Assembly: GCA_963920635.1 (NCBI GenBank)
Contig: OY987305.1
Span: 24,576,876-24,640,875 of the forward strand
Direction: 5' to 3'
Origin: Pseudeuparius sepicola
Lineage: Eukaryota > Arthropoda > Insecta > Coleoptera > Anthribidae
DNA: 64,000 bases
Shown: positions 42,673 to 52,223 of the stretch, piece by piece
How positions within the stretch are numbered: position 1 is the stretch's first letter
How the letters are laid out: each line of letters opens with the position of its first letter
Notes under the pieces: model-generated
The model's database searches: none
What the model was told of the DNA's origin: nothing
Seen by the model: only the letters and a program-made list of their open reading frames with translations
Made by a program: the position numbers and the translations under genes

Positions 42673-45170
42673 CATAGGGCCGCTGCGTGGGGATCGCCAG
42701 GGCATGTCTGGAGCCGGCGCTGGACATGACAGCGAGCGGGACGTCGGTGACAGGGCGCTGATGAGGCGGGCCCCTGTTGCACAAACAGCTACAGCCCAAC
42801 AACAACACGAACATCTACAACATGGGAGCCAAACGAGAACTAGGGTTCCACCCACCGAAGGTGCTACGCGGGAACTTCAGCCAGCGTTCACAGAGGCGGG
42901 ATTACAACGACGACGCATGAAATGGACTGTGTCCATGAATGAATCGATTATGCGTATTTTTTACAGGGTGACAAACTTAGGACAAGAGATGATCGGCTAC
43001 CGACAACAACTGCATGCCGAGTTCTGCAGGGAGTTTCCACACATGCAAGTGTCTGAACAAAGAGTGTCAGATTAGTATCGAACTATTCTAAGAAATAACC
43101 GAATTCCAGAAGCGCGACTTAACGCTATCAAATGGGAAGTTGAGCTAGAGATCCACGGCGAACACATAGACATAGATGACAACAACAACAATGGGGAACT
43201 TCAAGCGCCTGGACAACAACTAGAAGCCGAAACGGTAGAACCAACAACCGAGAGTCTGGAATCGGTTAACGAAGAACATTTTGTAGGCTTAAACGCACAT
43301 ATGAGACAGGCAGTATTGCGATACGAAGGCACAGACCCACTAAGCAGGCCACCGCTACCAAGATTAAATTCTTCCAGGAAACTTGCGATCGTGCTCGATC
43401 TTATGAACACAAGAATTTTACCAAACTATGTTTCAGTGACACCAACATTAGAACGTATGCACATGTTAATCTACTGTGCCGCAAAGGCAGTCACCACTGT
43501 AATGGGTGCCAAGATCCGAACGGCCCAAGAGTTGAATCGTGCAAGACCAGAACCACGAATGGCTCAATGGGAAATGCGACTAAATCGGAAGATCGAGAGT
43601 CTCCGTATAGACATAGGACAAGTGACGGAATATATCAGAGGAGTTAGAACTAGAAGGATCCAGAGGGCGGTGCAGGCAATAATGAGCCGCACCCAAATGC
43701 ATTCTCGGCATGACCCCGCGAACATCACTGCTCAAAAATGTCTTGACACATTAAAACAAAAACTTTCTGTTTTCGCAGGGCGTCTGAGGAGATACAAGGC
43801 TAGTAACAACAGGAAACAAGACAACAAACTTTTTGACCGATCAGAAAAAGTTTTCTACCGTACTTTGAATTCTAGCGCCGATGCCACAAATACGAGTTAC
43901 CCTAGCAGAGAACAGGTCGACGGATTCTGGAGAAATCAGCTTGCCACACCAGGTCCATGCAATGTCAGTGCAAGCTGGATTAGTGAAGAATGCGAGATGG
44001 GCCGGAACTATAGCCAGATGCAACACGAGCAATTCACAACCGATGAGGTCTCCAATGTCATCAAGAATTCCCACAACTGGAAGAAACCAGGTCCAGATCA
44101 TCTCCAAAATTATTGGATTAAGAAGTTGTGGTGCACGCATGAACAAATAACTACCTTAATTAATGAAGTCTTGCTCGATCCTCTGAAAATGCCATTGCAT
44201 CAAAATCACTACAGAAGCGACAATGATAAACTACAGATGTGGATGGATAAGCCGCTGCACGGGAGGCATCCTAATGAGGTTAACCAGGAACATGTCGACA
44301 AGTTAGCGTCGAACTATTCGCTGACCTCGGGACGAATGTTCCCCGAGACGGAGGGCTTCCTACTGGCCATACAAGATCAGGTTATACCAACTCGCAACTA
44401 CCTTAAATTCATTGTAGGAGATGCATCGGTAGTGGATGACAGATGCAGATACGGGTGCCCAACTTCAGAAACAATCCAGCACATAACAGGAGGATGTCAG
44501 ATGTTCGCATCAACGGAATATAAGGAACGACACGATTCGGTTGCCAAGATCTTGCACCAGGAACTGGCGGAAAAGCTGCTGCTTGTGCAGGCAGAGAGGG
44601 TCCCATATTACAACTACACACCTAAGCCTGTTCTTGAGAACAGCAACTACAAGATGTACTGGGATCGTACAGTTCTGACAGATCAACGAGTTGCCCATAA
44701 CAGACCGGACCTTATAATAGTTGATAAAATTTCTAGGCAGACAACTCTGATTGATGTGGCCATCCCGAACAACAACAACCTGCGTGTGAAGCCAGTCGAG
44801 AAGATCGCGAAGTACAGAGATTTAGAAGAACGAATTAGAAGGCAATGGGAAATGGAGAACGTCCAGACGATTCCAATCATCATGTCAACAACTGGTGTTA
44901 TACCAAAAAGTTTGCTGAGAAACATCAAGGAGCTGGGTCTAACTGATAGTCTTTACAGGTCCATGCAGAAAGCGGTACTACTTGCGACAGCCCGAACCGT
45001 CAGGAAATTCATGGGGAATGCAGGATCATCCAACAACATCGGTGTCACCTAGGGCCCGATAACATGGCAAGGGTCTCGTCCGAGCCAGATCCTTTTGGTA
45101 TCCGGGATACCCGGGATCTGAGTGAATGTTCCCCGTAGAGCGAGTCCGAATGCCTTTTGGCTAAGTCGAG
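42673..45170 (+). mobile_element. Dong-like element, copy C (full ends, internal deletion)
   Basis: Both the 5' end (gccgctgcgtggggatcgcc) and the 3' end are present, but 1,263 bp corresponding to 46,702-47,964 of copy D is missing at 44,196. It is followed by a short TAA run at 45,171-45,180. Confidence 0.9.
42704..45052 (+). pseudogene. Dong-like pol of copy C, RT core deleted
   Basis: The ORF opens MSGAGAGHDSERDVGDRALM and continues through the Myb-like region to a TAG at 43,073-43,075, which is CAG (glutamine) in copy D. The frame is otherwise kept: from there through 45,052 it stays open, because the missing 1,263 bp is exactly 421 codons. The join reads KMPL|HQNHYRSDN. RT motifs A, B and YMDD are all lost, while the CCHC finger and endonuclease motif remain. 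A protein from 43,301 (583 codons) would pair the N-terminal linker with the endonuclease and have no polymerase. Confidence 0.9.
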
Positions 45171-45180
45171 ATAATAATAA
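45171..45180. repeat. Short TAA array between copies C and D
   Basis: About three TAA units separate the 3' end of copy C from the 5' end of copy D. Confidence 0.8.
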
Positions 45181-48100
45181 TTGCCGCTGCTTGGGGATCG
45201 CCAGGGCATGTCTGGAGCCGGCGCTGGACATGACAGCGAGCGGGACGTCGGTGACAGGGCGCTGATGAGGGGGGCCCCTGTTGCACAAACAGCTACAGCC
45301 CAACAACTACACGAACATCTACAACATGGGAGCCAAACGAGAACTAGGGTTCCACCCACCGAAGGTGCTGCGCGGGAAATTCAGCCAGCGTTCACAGAGG
45401 CGGGATTACAACGACGACGCCTGAAATGGACTGTGTCCATGAATGAATCGATTATGCGTATTTTTTACAGGGTGACAAACTTAGGACAAGAGATGATCGG
45501 CTACCGACAACAACTGCATGCCGAGTTCTGCAGGGAGTTTCCACACATGCAAGTGTCTGAACAAAGAGTGTCAGATCAGTATCGAACTATTCTAAGAAAT
45601 AACCGAATTCCAGAAACGCGACTTAACGCTATCAAACGGGAAGTTGAGCTAGAGATCCACGGCGAACACATAGACATAGATGACAACAACAACAATGGGG
45701 AACTTCAAGCGCCTGGACAACAACTAGAAGCCGAAACGGTAGAACCAACAACCGAGAGTCTGGAATCGGTTAACGAAGAACATTTTGAAGGCTTAAACGC
45801 ACATATGAGACAGGCAGTATTGCGATACGAAGGCACAGACCCACTGAGCAGGCCACCGCTACCAAGATTAAATTCTTCCAGGAAACTTGCGATCGTGCTC
45901 GATCTTATGAACACACGAATTTTACCAAACTATGTTTCAGTGACACCAACATTAGAACGTATGCACATGTTAATCTACTGTGCCGCAACGGCAGTCACCA
46001 CTGTAATGGGTGCCAAGATCCGAACGGCCCAAGAGTTGAATCGTGCAAGACCAGAACCACGAATGGCTCAATGGGAAATGCGACTAAATCGGAAGATCGA
46101 GAGTCTCCGTAAAGACATAGGACAAGTGACGGAATATATCAGAGGAGTTAGAACTAGAAGGATCCAGAGGGCGGTGCAGGCAATAATGAGCCGCACCCAA
46201 ATGCATTCTCGGCATGACCCCGCGAACATCACTGCTCAACAATGTCTTGACACATTAAAACAAAAACTTTCTGTTTTCGCAGGGCGTCTGAGGAGATACA
46301 AGGCTAGTAACAACAGGAAACGAGACAACAAACTCTTTGAACGATCAGAAAAGGGTTTCTACCGTGCTTTTAATTCTAGCGCCGATGCCACAAATGCGAG
46401 TTACCCTAGCAGAGAACAGGTCGACGGTTTCTGGAGAAATCAACTTGCCACACCAGGTCCATACAATGTCAGTGCAAGCTGGATCAGCGAAGAACGCGAG
46501 ATGGGCCGGAACTATAGCCAGATGCAACACGAGCAATTCACAACCGCTGAGGTCTCCAATGTCATCAAGAATTCCCACAACTGGAAGGCACCAGGTCCAG
46601 ATCATCTCCAAAATTATTGGATTAAGAAGTTGTGGTGCACGCATGAACAAATAACTACCTTAATTAATGAAGTCTTGCTCGATCCTCTGAAAATGCCATT
46701 GTTTCTTACACAGGGTGCTACCTACCTGTTACCAAAAGACCAGCGGAATACGGATAACCCTGCCAAGTACCGCCCAATAACCTGCTTGCCTACGCTTTAC
46801 AAGATAATCACATCTTGCCTTACGCAGCGAATATATGCTCACTGCGAGCGGAACAACATCATTGCAATGCAGCAGAAGGGCTGCTCGAAGGGCGCAATGG
46901 GATGCAAAGAGCAACTCATCATAGACTCTGTCATCTGCAACCAGGCTCATTCCAAGCAACGAAACCTCCACATGGCTTATGTGGACTACAAAAAAGCATT
47001 TGATTCCGTACCTCACGACTGGCTCACAGGTATCCTAATGCTGTATAAAATAGATCATCATACAGTTTCCTTTTTAGAACACGTTATGACAACCTGGCGC
47101 ACTAAGATACAACTCAGAACCGCAGACAGTAACATCGAGACCGACACAATCAACATCCGAAGAGGGATTTTCCAAGGAGATTCACTCAGTCCACTGTGGT
47201 TCTGCATGGCGATGAACCCTCTATCACATCGGTTGAACTCTACAAAATATGGCTTCGCTATCAAAAGCAACAACGCAGAAGCGATCAAGTTGAATCACCT
47301 ATTATATATGGATGATTTAAAACTGATGGCCGCAACAAAAAACCAACTAACGCAAATGCTTAAAATTGTAGAGGAGTTCTCCAGGGACATCGGAATGCAG
47401 TTTGGACTGGAAAAGTGCCGCACCCTTAACATCGTCCGGGGAAAGTTCGAACAAGGCGCACACGAGATGCAGGACGGCCAGGAGATCGAAGCAATGAGCA
47501 TGGGAGATACATACAAGTATCTCGGGATGAAACAAGCTCAAAGGATAGACCATCGAACAATGAAGACTGATTTAACGAATGAATTCATCAAGAGAGTAAG
47601 ACAAGTAGTGCGAACTGATCTTAACAGCAGGAATTTGTTTAAGGCCCTGAACACGTATGCGTGCTCTGTACTCAGCTATTCGTTCGGAATAGTGAATTGG
47701 ACCAACACGGACATCAACAACCTGCAACGAAAAGTTAGGACACTACTGACAAAAGCTCATAAACATCATCCCCGTAGCACCGTAGAAAGAACAACTCTGC
47801 CACGTCAACTAGGAGGAAGAGGATTGGCAGATCTCAGCAAGCAATTGGACCAACAAATATTAAATCTGCGTAATTATTTCTACAGGCAGGCCAACAGCTC
47901 CACACTGCATAGGGCTATATGCGGAGCAGACGTCTCAACACCGCTACGTCTGACGGAACACGAGCATCAAAATCACCACCGAACCGACAACGATAAACTA
48001 CAGAGGTGGTTGAGGAAGCCGCTGCACGGGAGGCATCCTAATGAGGTTAACCAGGAACATGTCGACAAGTTAGCGTCGAACTATTGGCTGACCTCGGGAC

Positions 48101-48937
48101 GAATGTTCCCCGAGACGGAAGGCTTCCTACTGGCCATACAAGATCAGGTTATACCAACTCGCAACTACCTAAAATTCATTGTAGGAGATGCATCGGTAGT
48201 GGATGACAGATGCAGATACGGGTGCCCAACTTCAGAAACAATCCAGCACATAACAGGAGGATGTCAGATGTTCGCATCAACGGAATATAAGGAACGACAC
48301 GATTCGGTTGCCAAGATCTTGCACCAGGAACTGGCGGAAAAGCTGCTGCTTGTGCAGGCAGAGAGGGTCCCATATTACAACTACACACCTGAGCCTGTTC
48401 TTGAGAACAGCAACTACAAGATGTACTGGGATCGTACAGTTCTGACAGATCAACGAGTTGCCCATAACAGACCGGACCTTATAATAGTTGATAAAATTTC
48501 TAGGCAAACAACTCTGATTGATGTGGCCATCCCGAACAACAACAACCTGCGTGTGAAGCGAGTCGAGAAGATCGCGAAGTACAGAGATTTAGAAGAACGA
48601 ATTAGAAGGCAATGGGAAATGGAGAACGTCCAGACGATTCCAATCATCATGTCAACAACTGGTGTTATACCAAAAAGTTTGCTGAGAAACATCAAGGAGC
48701 TGGGTCTAACTGATAGTCTTTACAGGTCCATGCAGAAAGCGGTACTACTTGCGACAGCCCGAACCGTCAGGAAATTCATGGGGAGTGCAGGAACGTCCAA
48801 CAACATCAATGTCACCTAAGGCCCGATAACATGGCAAGGGTCTCGTCCGAGCCAGATCCTTTTGGTATCCGGGATACCCGGGATCTGAGTGAATGTTCCC
48901 CGTAGAGGGAGTGCGAATGCCTTTTGGCTAAGTCGAG
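45181..48937 (+). mobile_element. Dong-like element, copy D, full length (3,757 bp)
   Basis: The copy has an untruncated 5' end, one intact ORF, a 118 bp 3' UTR and TAA arrays on both sides. The 5' leader is only about 27 bp, so a promoter would have to be internal or supplied by the upstream copy's 3' end. The 3' UTR contains a short inverted repeat, atccgggatacccgggat, conserved in all copies and possibly part of the RNA recognised by the RT. TAA-specific insertion is the known habit of Dong (R4 clade) in Bombyx mori. Confidence 0.92.
45208..48819 (+). CDS. Intact Dong/R4-type pol: Myb-like, RT and restriction-like endonuclease (1,203 aa)
   Basis: The single ORF of a site-specific non-LTR retrotransposon. 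It would bind and nick TAA-repeat DNA and copy the element RNA from the nick. I start at ATG 45,208 (MSGAGAG), the conserved start in copy C; an in-frame TTG at 45,181 is less likely. A Myb-like region lies at residues 70-135 (RRRLKWTVSMNESI...VSEQRVSDQYRTI), and low-complexity DNNNN near 160. RT motifs: YRPITCLPTLYK, AYVDYKKAFDSVPH (D593), RRGIFQGDSLSPLWFCMAMN, and YMDD at 700-703. The CCHC finger is C1002-x3-C-x7-H1014-x4-C1019, followed by endonuclease RPDLIIVDK...LIDVAI (P1089-D1090, D1105) and KIAKY. No stop or shift, so possibly active. Confidence 0.92.
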   Translation: MSGAGAGHDSERDVGDRALMRGAPVAQTATAQQLHEHLQHGSQTRTRVPPTEGAAREIQPAFTEAGLQRRRLKWTVSMNESIMRIFYRVTNLGQEMIGYRQQLHAEFCREFPHMQVSEQRVSDQYRTILRNNRIPETRLNAIKREVELEIHGEHIDIDDNNNNGELQAPGQQLEAETVEPTTESLESVNEEHFEGLNAHMRQAVLRYEGTDPLSRPPLPRLNSSRKLAIVLDLMNTRILPNYVSVTPTLERMHMLIYCAATAVTTVMGAKIRTAQELNRARPEPRMAQWEMRLNRKIESLRKDIGQVTEYIRGVRTRRIQRAVQAIMSRTQMHSRHDPANITAQQCLDTLKQKLSVFAGRLRRYKASNNRKRDNKLFERSEKGFYRAFNSSADATNASYPSREQVDGFWRNQLATPGPYNVSASWISEEREMGRNYSQMQHEQFTTAEVSNVIKNSHNWKAPGPDHLQNYWIKKLWCTHEQITTLINEVLLDPLKMPLFLTQGATYLLPKDQRNTDNPAKYRPITCLPTLYKIITSCLTQRIYAHCERNNIIAMQQKGCSKGAMGCKEQLIIDSVICNQAHSKQRNLHMAYVDYKKAFDSVPHDWLTGILMLYKIDHHTVSFLEHVMTTWRTKIQLRTADSNIETDTINIRRGIFQGDSLSPLWFCMAMNPLSHRLNSTKYGFAIKSNNAEAIKLNHLLYMDDLKLMAATKNQLTQMLKIVEEFSRDIGMQFGLEKCRTLNIVRGKFEQGAHEMQDGQEIEAMSMGDTYKYLGMKQAQRIDHRTMKTDLTNEFIKRVRQVVRTDLNSRNLFKALNTYACSVLSYSFGIVNWTNTDINNLQRKVRTLLTKAHKHHPRSTVERTTLPRQLGGRGLADLSKQLDQQILNLRNYFYRQANSSTLHRAICGADVSTPLRLTEHEHQNHHRTDNDKLQRWLRKPLHGRHPNEVNQEHVDKLASNYWLTSGRMFPETEGFLLAIQDQVIPTRNYLKFIVGDASVVDDRCRYGCPTSETIQHITGGCQMFASTEYKERHDSVAKILHQELAEKLLLVQAERVPYYNYTPEPVLENSNYKMYWDRTVLTDQRVAHNRPDLIIVDKISRQTTLIDVAIPNNNNLRVKRVEKIAKYRDLEERIRRQWEMENVQTIPIIMSTTGVIPKSLLRNIKELGLTDSLYRSMQKAVLLATARTVRKFMGSAGTSNNINVT

Positions 48938-51900
48938 ATAATAATAATAATAATAACAACAACAATGTGGAACCTCAAGAGCCTGGACAACAACTAGAAG
49001 CCGAAACGGTAGAACCAACAAGCGAGAGTCTGGAATCGGTTAACGAAGAACATTTTGAAGGCTTGGACACACATATGAGACAGGCAGTATTGCGATACGA
49101 AGGAACAGACCCACTTAGCAGGCCACCGCTACCAAGATTAAATTCTTCCAGGAAACTTGCGATCGTGCTCGATCTTATGAACACAAGAATTTTACCAAGC
49201 TATGTTTCAGTGACACCAACATTAGAACGTATGCACATGTTAATATACTGTGCCGCAACGGCAGTCATCACTGTAATGGGTGCCAAGATCCGAACGGCCC
49301 AAGAGTTGAATCGTGCAAGACCAGAACCACGAATGGCTCAATGGGAAATGCGACTAAATCGGAAGATCGAGACTCTCCGTAAAGACCTAGGACAAGTGAC
49401 GGAATATATCAGAGGAGTTAGAACTAGAAGGATCCAGAGGGCGGTGCAGGCAATAATAAGCCGCACCCAAATGCATTCTCGGCATGACCCCGCGAACATC
49501 ACTGCTCAACAATGTCTTGACACATTAAAACAAAAACTTTCTGTTTTCGCAGGGAGTCTGAGGAGATACAAGGCTAGTAACAACAGGAAACGAGACAACA
49601 AACTCTTTGAACGATCAGAAAAGGGTTTCTACCGAGCTTTTAATTCTAGCGCCGATGCCACAAATGCGAGTTACCCTAGCAGAGAACAGGTCGACGGTTT
49701 CTGGAGAAATCAACTTGCCACACCAGGTCCATACAATGTCAGTGCAAGCTGGATCAGCGAAGAACGCGAGATGGGCCGGAACTATAGCCAGATGCAACAC
49801 GAGCAATTCACAACCGCTGAGGTCTCCAATGTCATCAAGAATTCCCACAACTGGAAGGCACCAGGTCCAGATCATCTCCAAAATTATTGGATTAAGAAGT
49901 TGTGGTGCACGCATGAACAAATAACTACCTTAATTAATGAAGTCTTGCTCGATCCTCTGAAAATGCCATTGTTTCTTACACAGGGTGCTACCTACCTGTT
50001 ACCAAAAGACCAGCGGAATACGGATAACCCTGCCAAGTACCGCCCAATAACCTGCTTGCCTACGCTTTACAAGATAATCACATCTTGCCTTACGCAGCGA
50101 ATATATGCTCACTGCGAGCGGAACAACATCATTGCAATGCAGCAGAAGGGCTGCTCGAAGGGCGCAATGGGATGCAAAGAGCAACTCATCATAGACTCTG
50201 TCATCTGCAACCAGGCTCATTCCAAGCAACGAAACCTCCACATGGCTTATGTGGACTACAAAAAAGCATTTGATTCCGTACCTCACGACTGGCTCACAGG
50301 TATCTTAAAGCTGTATAAAATAGATCATCATACAGTTTCCTTTTTAGAACACGTTACGACAACCTGGCGCACTAAGATACAACTCAGAACCGCAAACAGT
50401 AACATCGAGACCGACACAATCAACATCCGAAGAGGGATTTTCCAAGGAGATTCACTCAGTCCACTGTGGTTCTGCATGGCGATGAACCCTCTATCACATC
50501 GGTTGAACTCTACAAAATATGGCTTCGCTATCAAAAGCAACAACGCAGAAGCGATCAAGTTGAATCACCTATTATATATGGATGATTTAAAACTGATCGC
50601 CGCAACCAAAAACCAACTATCGCAAATGCTTAAAATTGTAGAGGAGTTCTCCAGGGACATCGGAATGCTGTTTGGACTGGACAAGTGCCGCACCCTTAAT
50701 ATCATCCGGGGAAAGCTCGAACAAAGCGCACACGAGATGCAGGACGGCCAGGAGATCGAAGCAATGAGCAAGGGAGATACATACAAGTATCTCGGGATGA
50801 AACAAGCTCAAAGGATAGACCATCGAACAATGAAGACTGATTTAACGAATGAATTCATCAAGAGAGTAAGACAAGTAGTGCGAACTGATCTTAACAGCAG
50901 GAATTTGTTTAAGGCCCTGAACACGTATGCGTGCTCTGTACTCAGCTATTCGTTTGGAATAGTGAATTGGACCAACACGGACATCAACCACCTGCAGCGA
51001 AAAGTTAGGACACTACTGACAAAAGCTCATAAACATCATCCCCGTAGCGCCGTAGAAAGAACTACTCTGCCACGCCAACTAGGAGGAAGAGGATTGGCAG
51101 ACCTCAGCAAGCAATTGGACCAACAAATAATAAATCTGCGTAATTATTTCCAGAGACAGGCCAACAGCTCCACACTACATAAAGCTATATGCGGAGCAGA
51201 CGTCTCAACACCGCTACGTCTGACGGAACACGAGCATCAAAATCACCACCGAACCGACAACGATACACTACAAAGGTGGTTGGAGAAGCCGCTGCACGGG
51301 AGGCATCATAATGAGGTCAACCAGGAACATGTCGACAAGTTAGCGTCGAACTACTGGCTGACCTCGGGAAGAATGTTCCCCGAGACGGAAGGCTTCTTAC
51401 TGGCCATACAAGATCAGGTTATACCAACTCGCAACTACCTAGAATTCATTGTAGGAGATGCATCGGTAGTGGATGACAGATGCAGATACGGGTGCCCAAC
51501 TTCAGAAACAATCCAGCACATAACAGGAGGATGTCAGATGTTCGCATCAACGGAATATAAGGAACGACACGATTCGGTTGCCAAGATCTTGCACCAGGAA
51601 CTGGGGGAAAAACTGCTGCTTGTGCAGGCAGAGAGGGTCCCATATTACAGCTACACACCGGAGCCTGTTCTTGAGAACAGCAACTACAAGATGTACTGGG
51701 ATCGTACAGTTCTGACAGATCAACGAGTTGCCCATAACAGACCGGACCTTATAATAGTTGATAAAATTTCTAGGAAGACAACTCTGATTGATGTGGCCAT
51801 CCCGAACAACAACAACCTGCGTGTGAAGCAAGTCGAGAAGTTCGCGAAGTACAGAGACTTAGAAGAACGAATTAGAAGGCAATGGGAAATGGAAAACGTC

Positions 51901-52089
51901 AAGACGATTCCAATTGTCGTGTCAACAACTGGTGTTATACCAAAAAGTTTGCTGAGAAACATAAAAGAGCTGGGTCTAACTGATAGTCTTTACAGGTCCA
52001 TGCAGAAAGCGGTACTACTTGCGACAGCCCGAACCGTCAGGAAATTCATGGGGAATGCAGGAACGTCCGACAACATCAATGTCACCTAA
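48889..52089 (+). CDS. Chimeric ORF: copy D 3' UTR fused in frame to copy E pol (1,066 aa)
   Basis: The ATG at 48,889 lies in the 3' UTR of copy D (gtgaatgttcccc). Sixteen codons of UTR (MNVPRRGSANAFWLSR) are followed by D and nine asparagines encoded by the TAA/AAC run, then by copy E pol without interruption. RT motifs A and B, YMDD, the CCHC finger and the endonuclease motif are intact; only the Myb-like N-terminus is missing. The next ATG inside copy E is at 49,074 (MRQAVLRYEG), so translation could also begin there. Whether any of this is expressed is unknown. Confidence 0.8.
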   Translation: MNVPRRGSANAFWLSRDNNNNNNNNNVEPQEPGQQLEAETVEPTSESLESVNEEHFEGLDTHMRQAVLRYEGTDPLSRPPLPRLNSSRKLAIVLDLMNTRILPSYVSVTPTLERMHMLIYCAATAVITVMGAKIRTAQELNRARPEPRMAQWEMRLNRKIETLRKDLGQVTEYIRGVRTRRIQRAVQAIISRTQMHSRHDPANITAQQCLDTLKQKLSVFAGSLRRYKASNNRKRDNKLFERSEKGFYRAFNSSADATNASYPSREQVDGFWRNQLATPGPYNVSASWISEEREMGRNYSQMQHEQFTTAEVSNVIKNSHNWKAPGPDHLQNYWIKKLWCTHEQITTLINEVLLDPLKMPLFLTQGATYLLPKDQRNTDNPAKYRPITCLPTLYKIITSCLTQRIYAHCERNNIIAMQQKGCSKGAMGCKEQLIIDSVICNQAHSKQRNLHMAYVDYKKAFDSVPHDWLTGILKLYKIDHHTVSFLEHVTTTWRTKIQLRTANSNIETDTINIRRGIFQGDSLSPLWFCMAMNPLSHRLNSTKYGFAIKSNNAEAIKLNHLLYMDDLKLIAATKNQLSQMLKIVEEFSRDIGMLFGLDKCRTLNIIRGKLEQSAHEMQDGQEIEAMSKGDTYKYLGMKQAQRIDHRTMKTDLTNEFIKRVRQVVRTDLNSRNLFKALNTYACSVLSYSFGIVNWTNTDINHLQRKVRTLLTKAHKHHPRSAVERTTLPRQLGGRGLADLSKQLDQQIINLRNYFQRQANSSTLHKAICGADVSTPLRLTEHEHQNHHRTDNDTLQRWLEKPLHGRHHNEVNQEHVDKLASNYWLTSGRMFPETEGFLLAIQDQVIPTRNYLEFIVGDASVVDDRCRYGCPTSETIQHITGGCQMFASTEYKERHDSVAKILHQELGEKLLLVQAERVPYYSYTPEPVLENSNYKMYWDRTVLTDQRVAHNRPDLIIVDKISRKTTLIDVAIPNNNNLRVKQVEKFAKYRDLEERIRRQWEMENVKTIPIVVSTTGVIPKSLLRNIKELGLTDSLYRSMQKAVLLATARTVRKFMGNAGTSDNINVT
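48938..48956. repeat. TAA array between copies D and E, read in frame
   Basis: Six or so TAA units merge with AAC units of copy E (aataacaacaacaat). In one frame they read as a polyasparagine run that connects the 3' UTR of D to the ORF of E. Confidence 0.85.
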
Positions 52090-52207
52090 GGCCCGATAAC
52101 ATGGCAAGGGTCTCGTCCGAGCCAGATCCTTATGGTATCCGGGATACCCGGGATCTGAGTGAATGTTCCCCGTAGAGGGAGTGCGAATGCCTTTTGGCTA
52201 AGTCGAG
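48957..52207 (+). mobile_element. Dong-like element, copy E (5'-truncated)
   Basis: The copy starts at the polyasparagine codons equivalent to about 45,687 of copy D, losing the Myb-like region, and ends normally. It is followed by TAA at 52,208-52,223. It defines a second sequence type that differs from D at many positions. Confidence 0.92.
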
Positions 52208-52223
52208 ATAATAATAATAATAA
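52208..52223. repeat. TAA array between copies E and F
   Basis: About five TAA units. Here the repeat contributes a TAA stop in the frame of copy F, so no fusion ORF forms. Confidence 0.85.

Noticed and set aside
43841..44146. Minus-strand frames recurring in each Dong copy (about 101, 95 and 76 codons)
   Set aside because: They recur only because the sense ORF recurs; they are antisense shadows of pol with no independent motif.
49000..49100. Copy E start taken as ATG 48,889 being the native start
   Set aside because: The codons before the asparagine run are the 3' UTR of copy D, present after every copy, so this is a fusion and not the native N-terminus.
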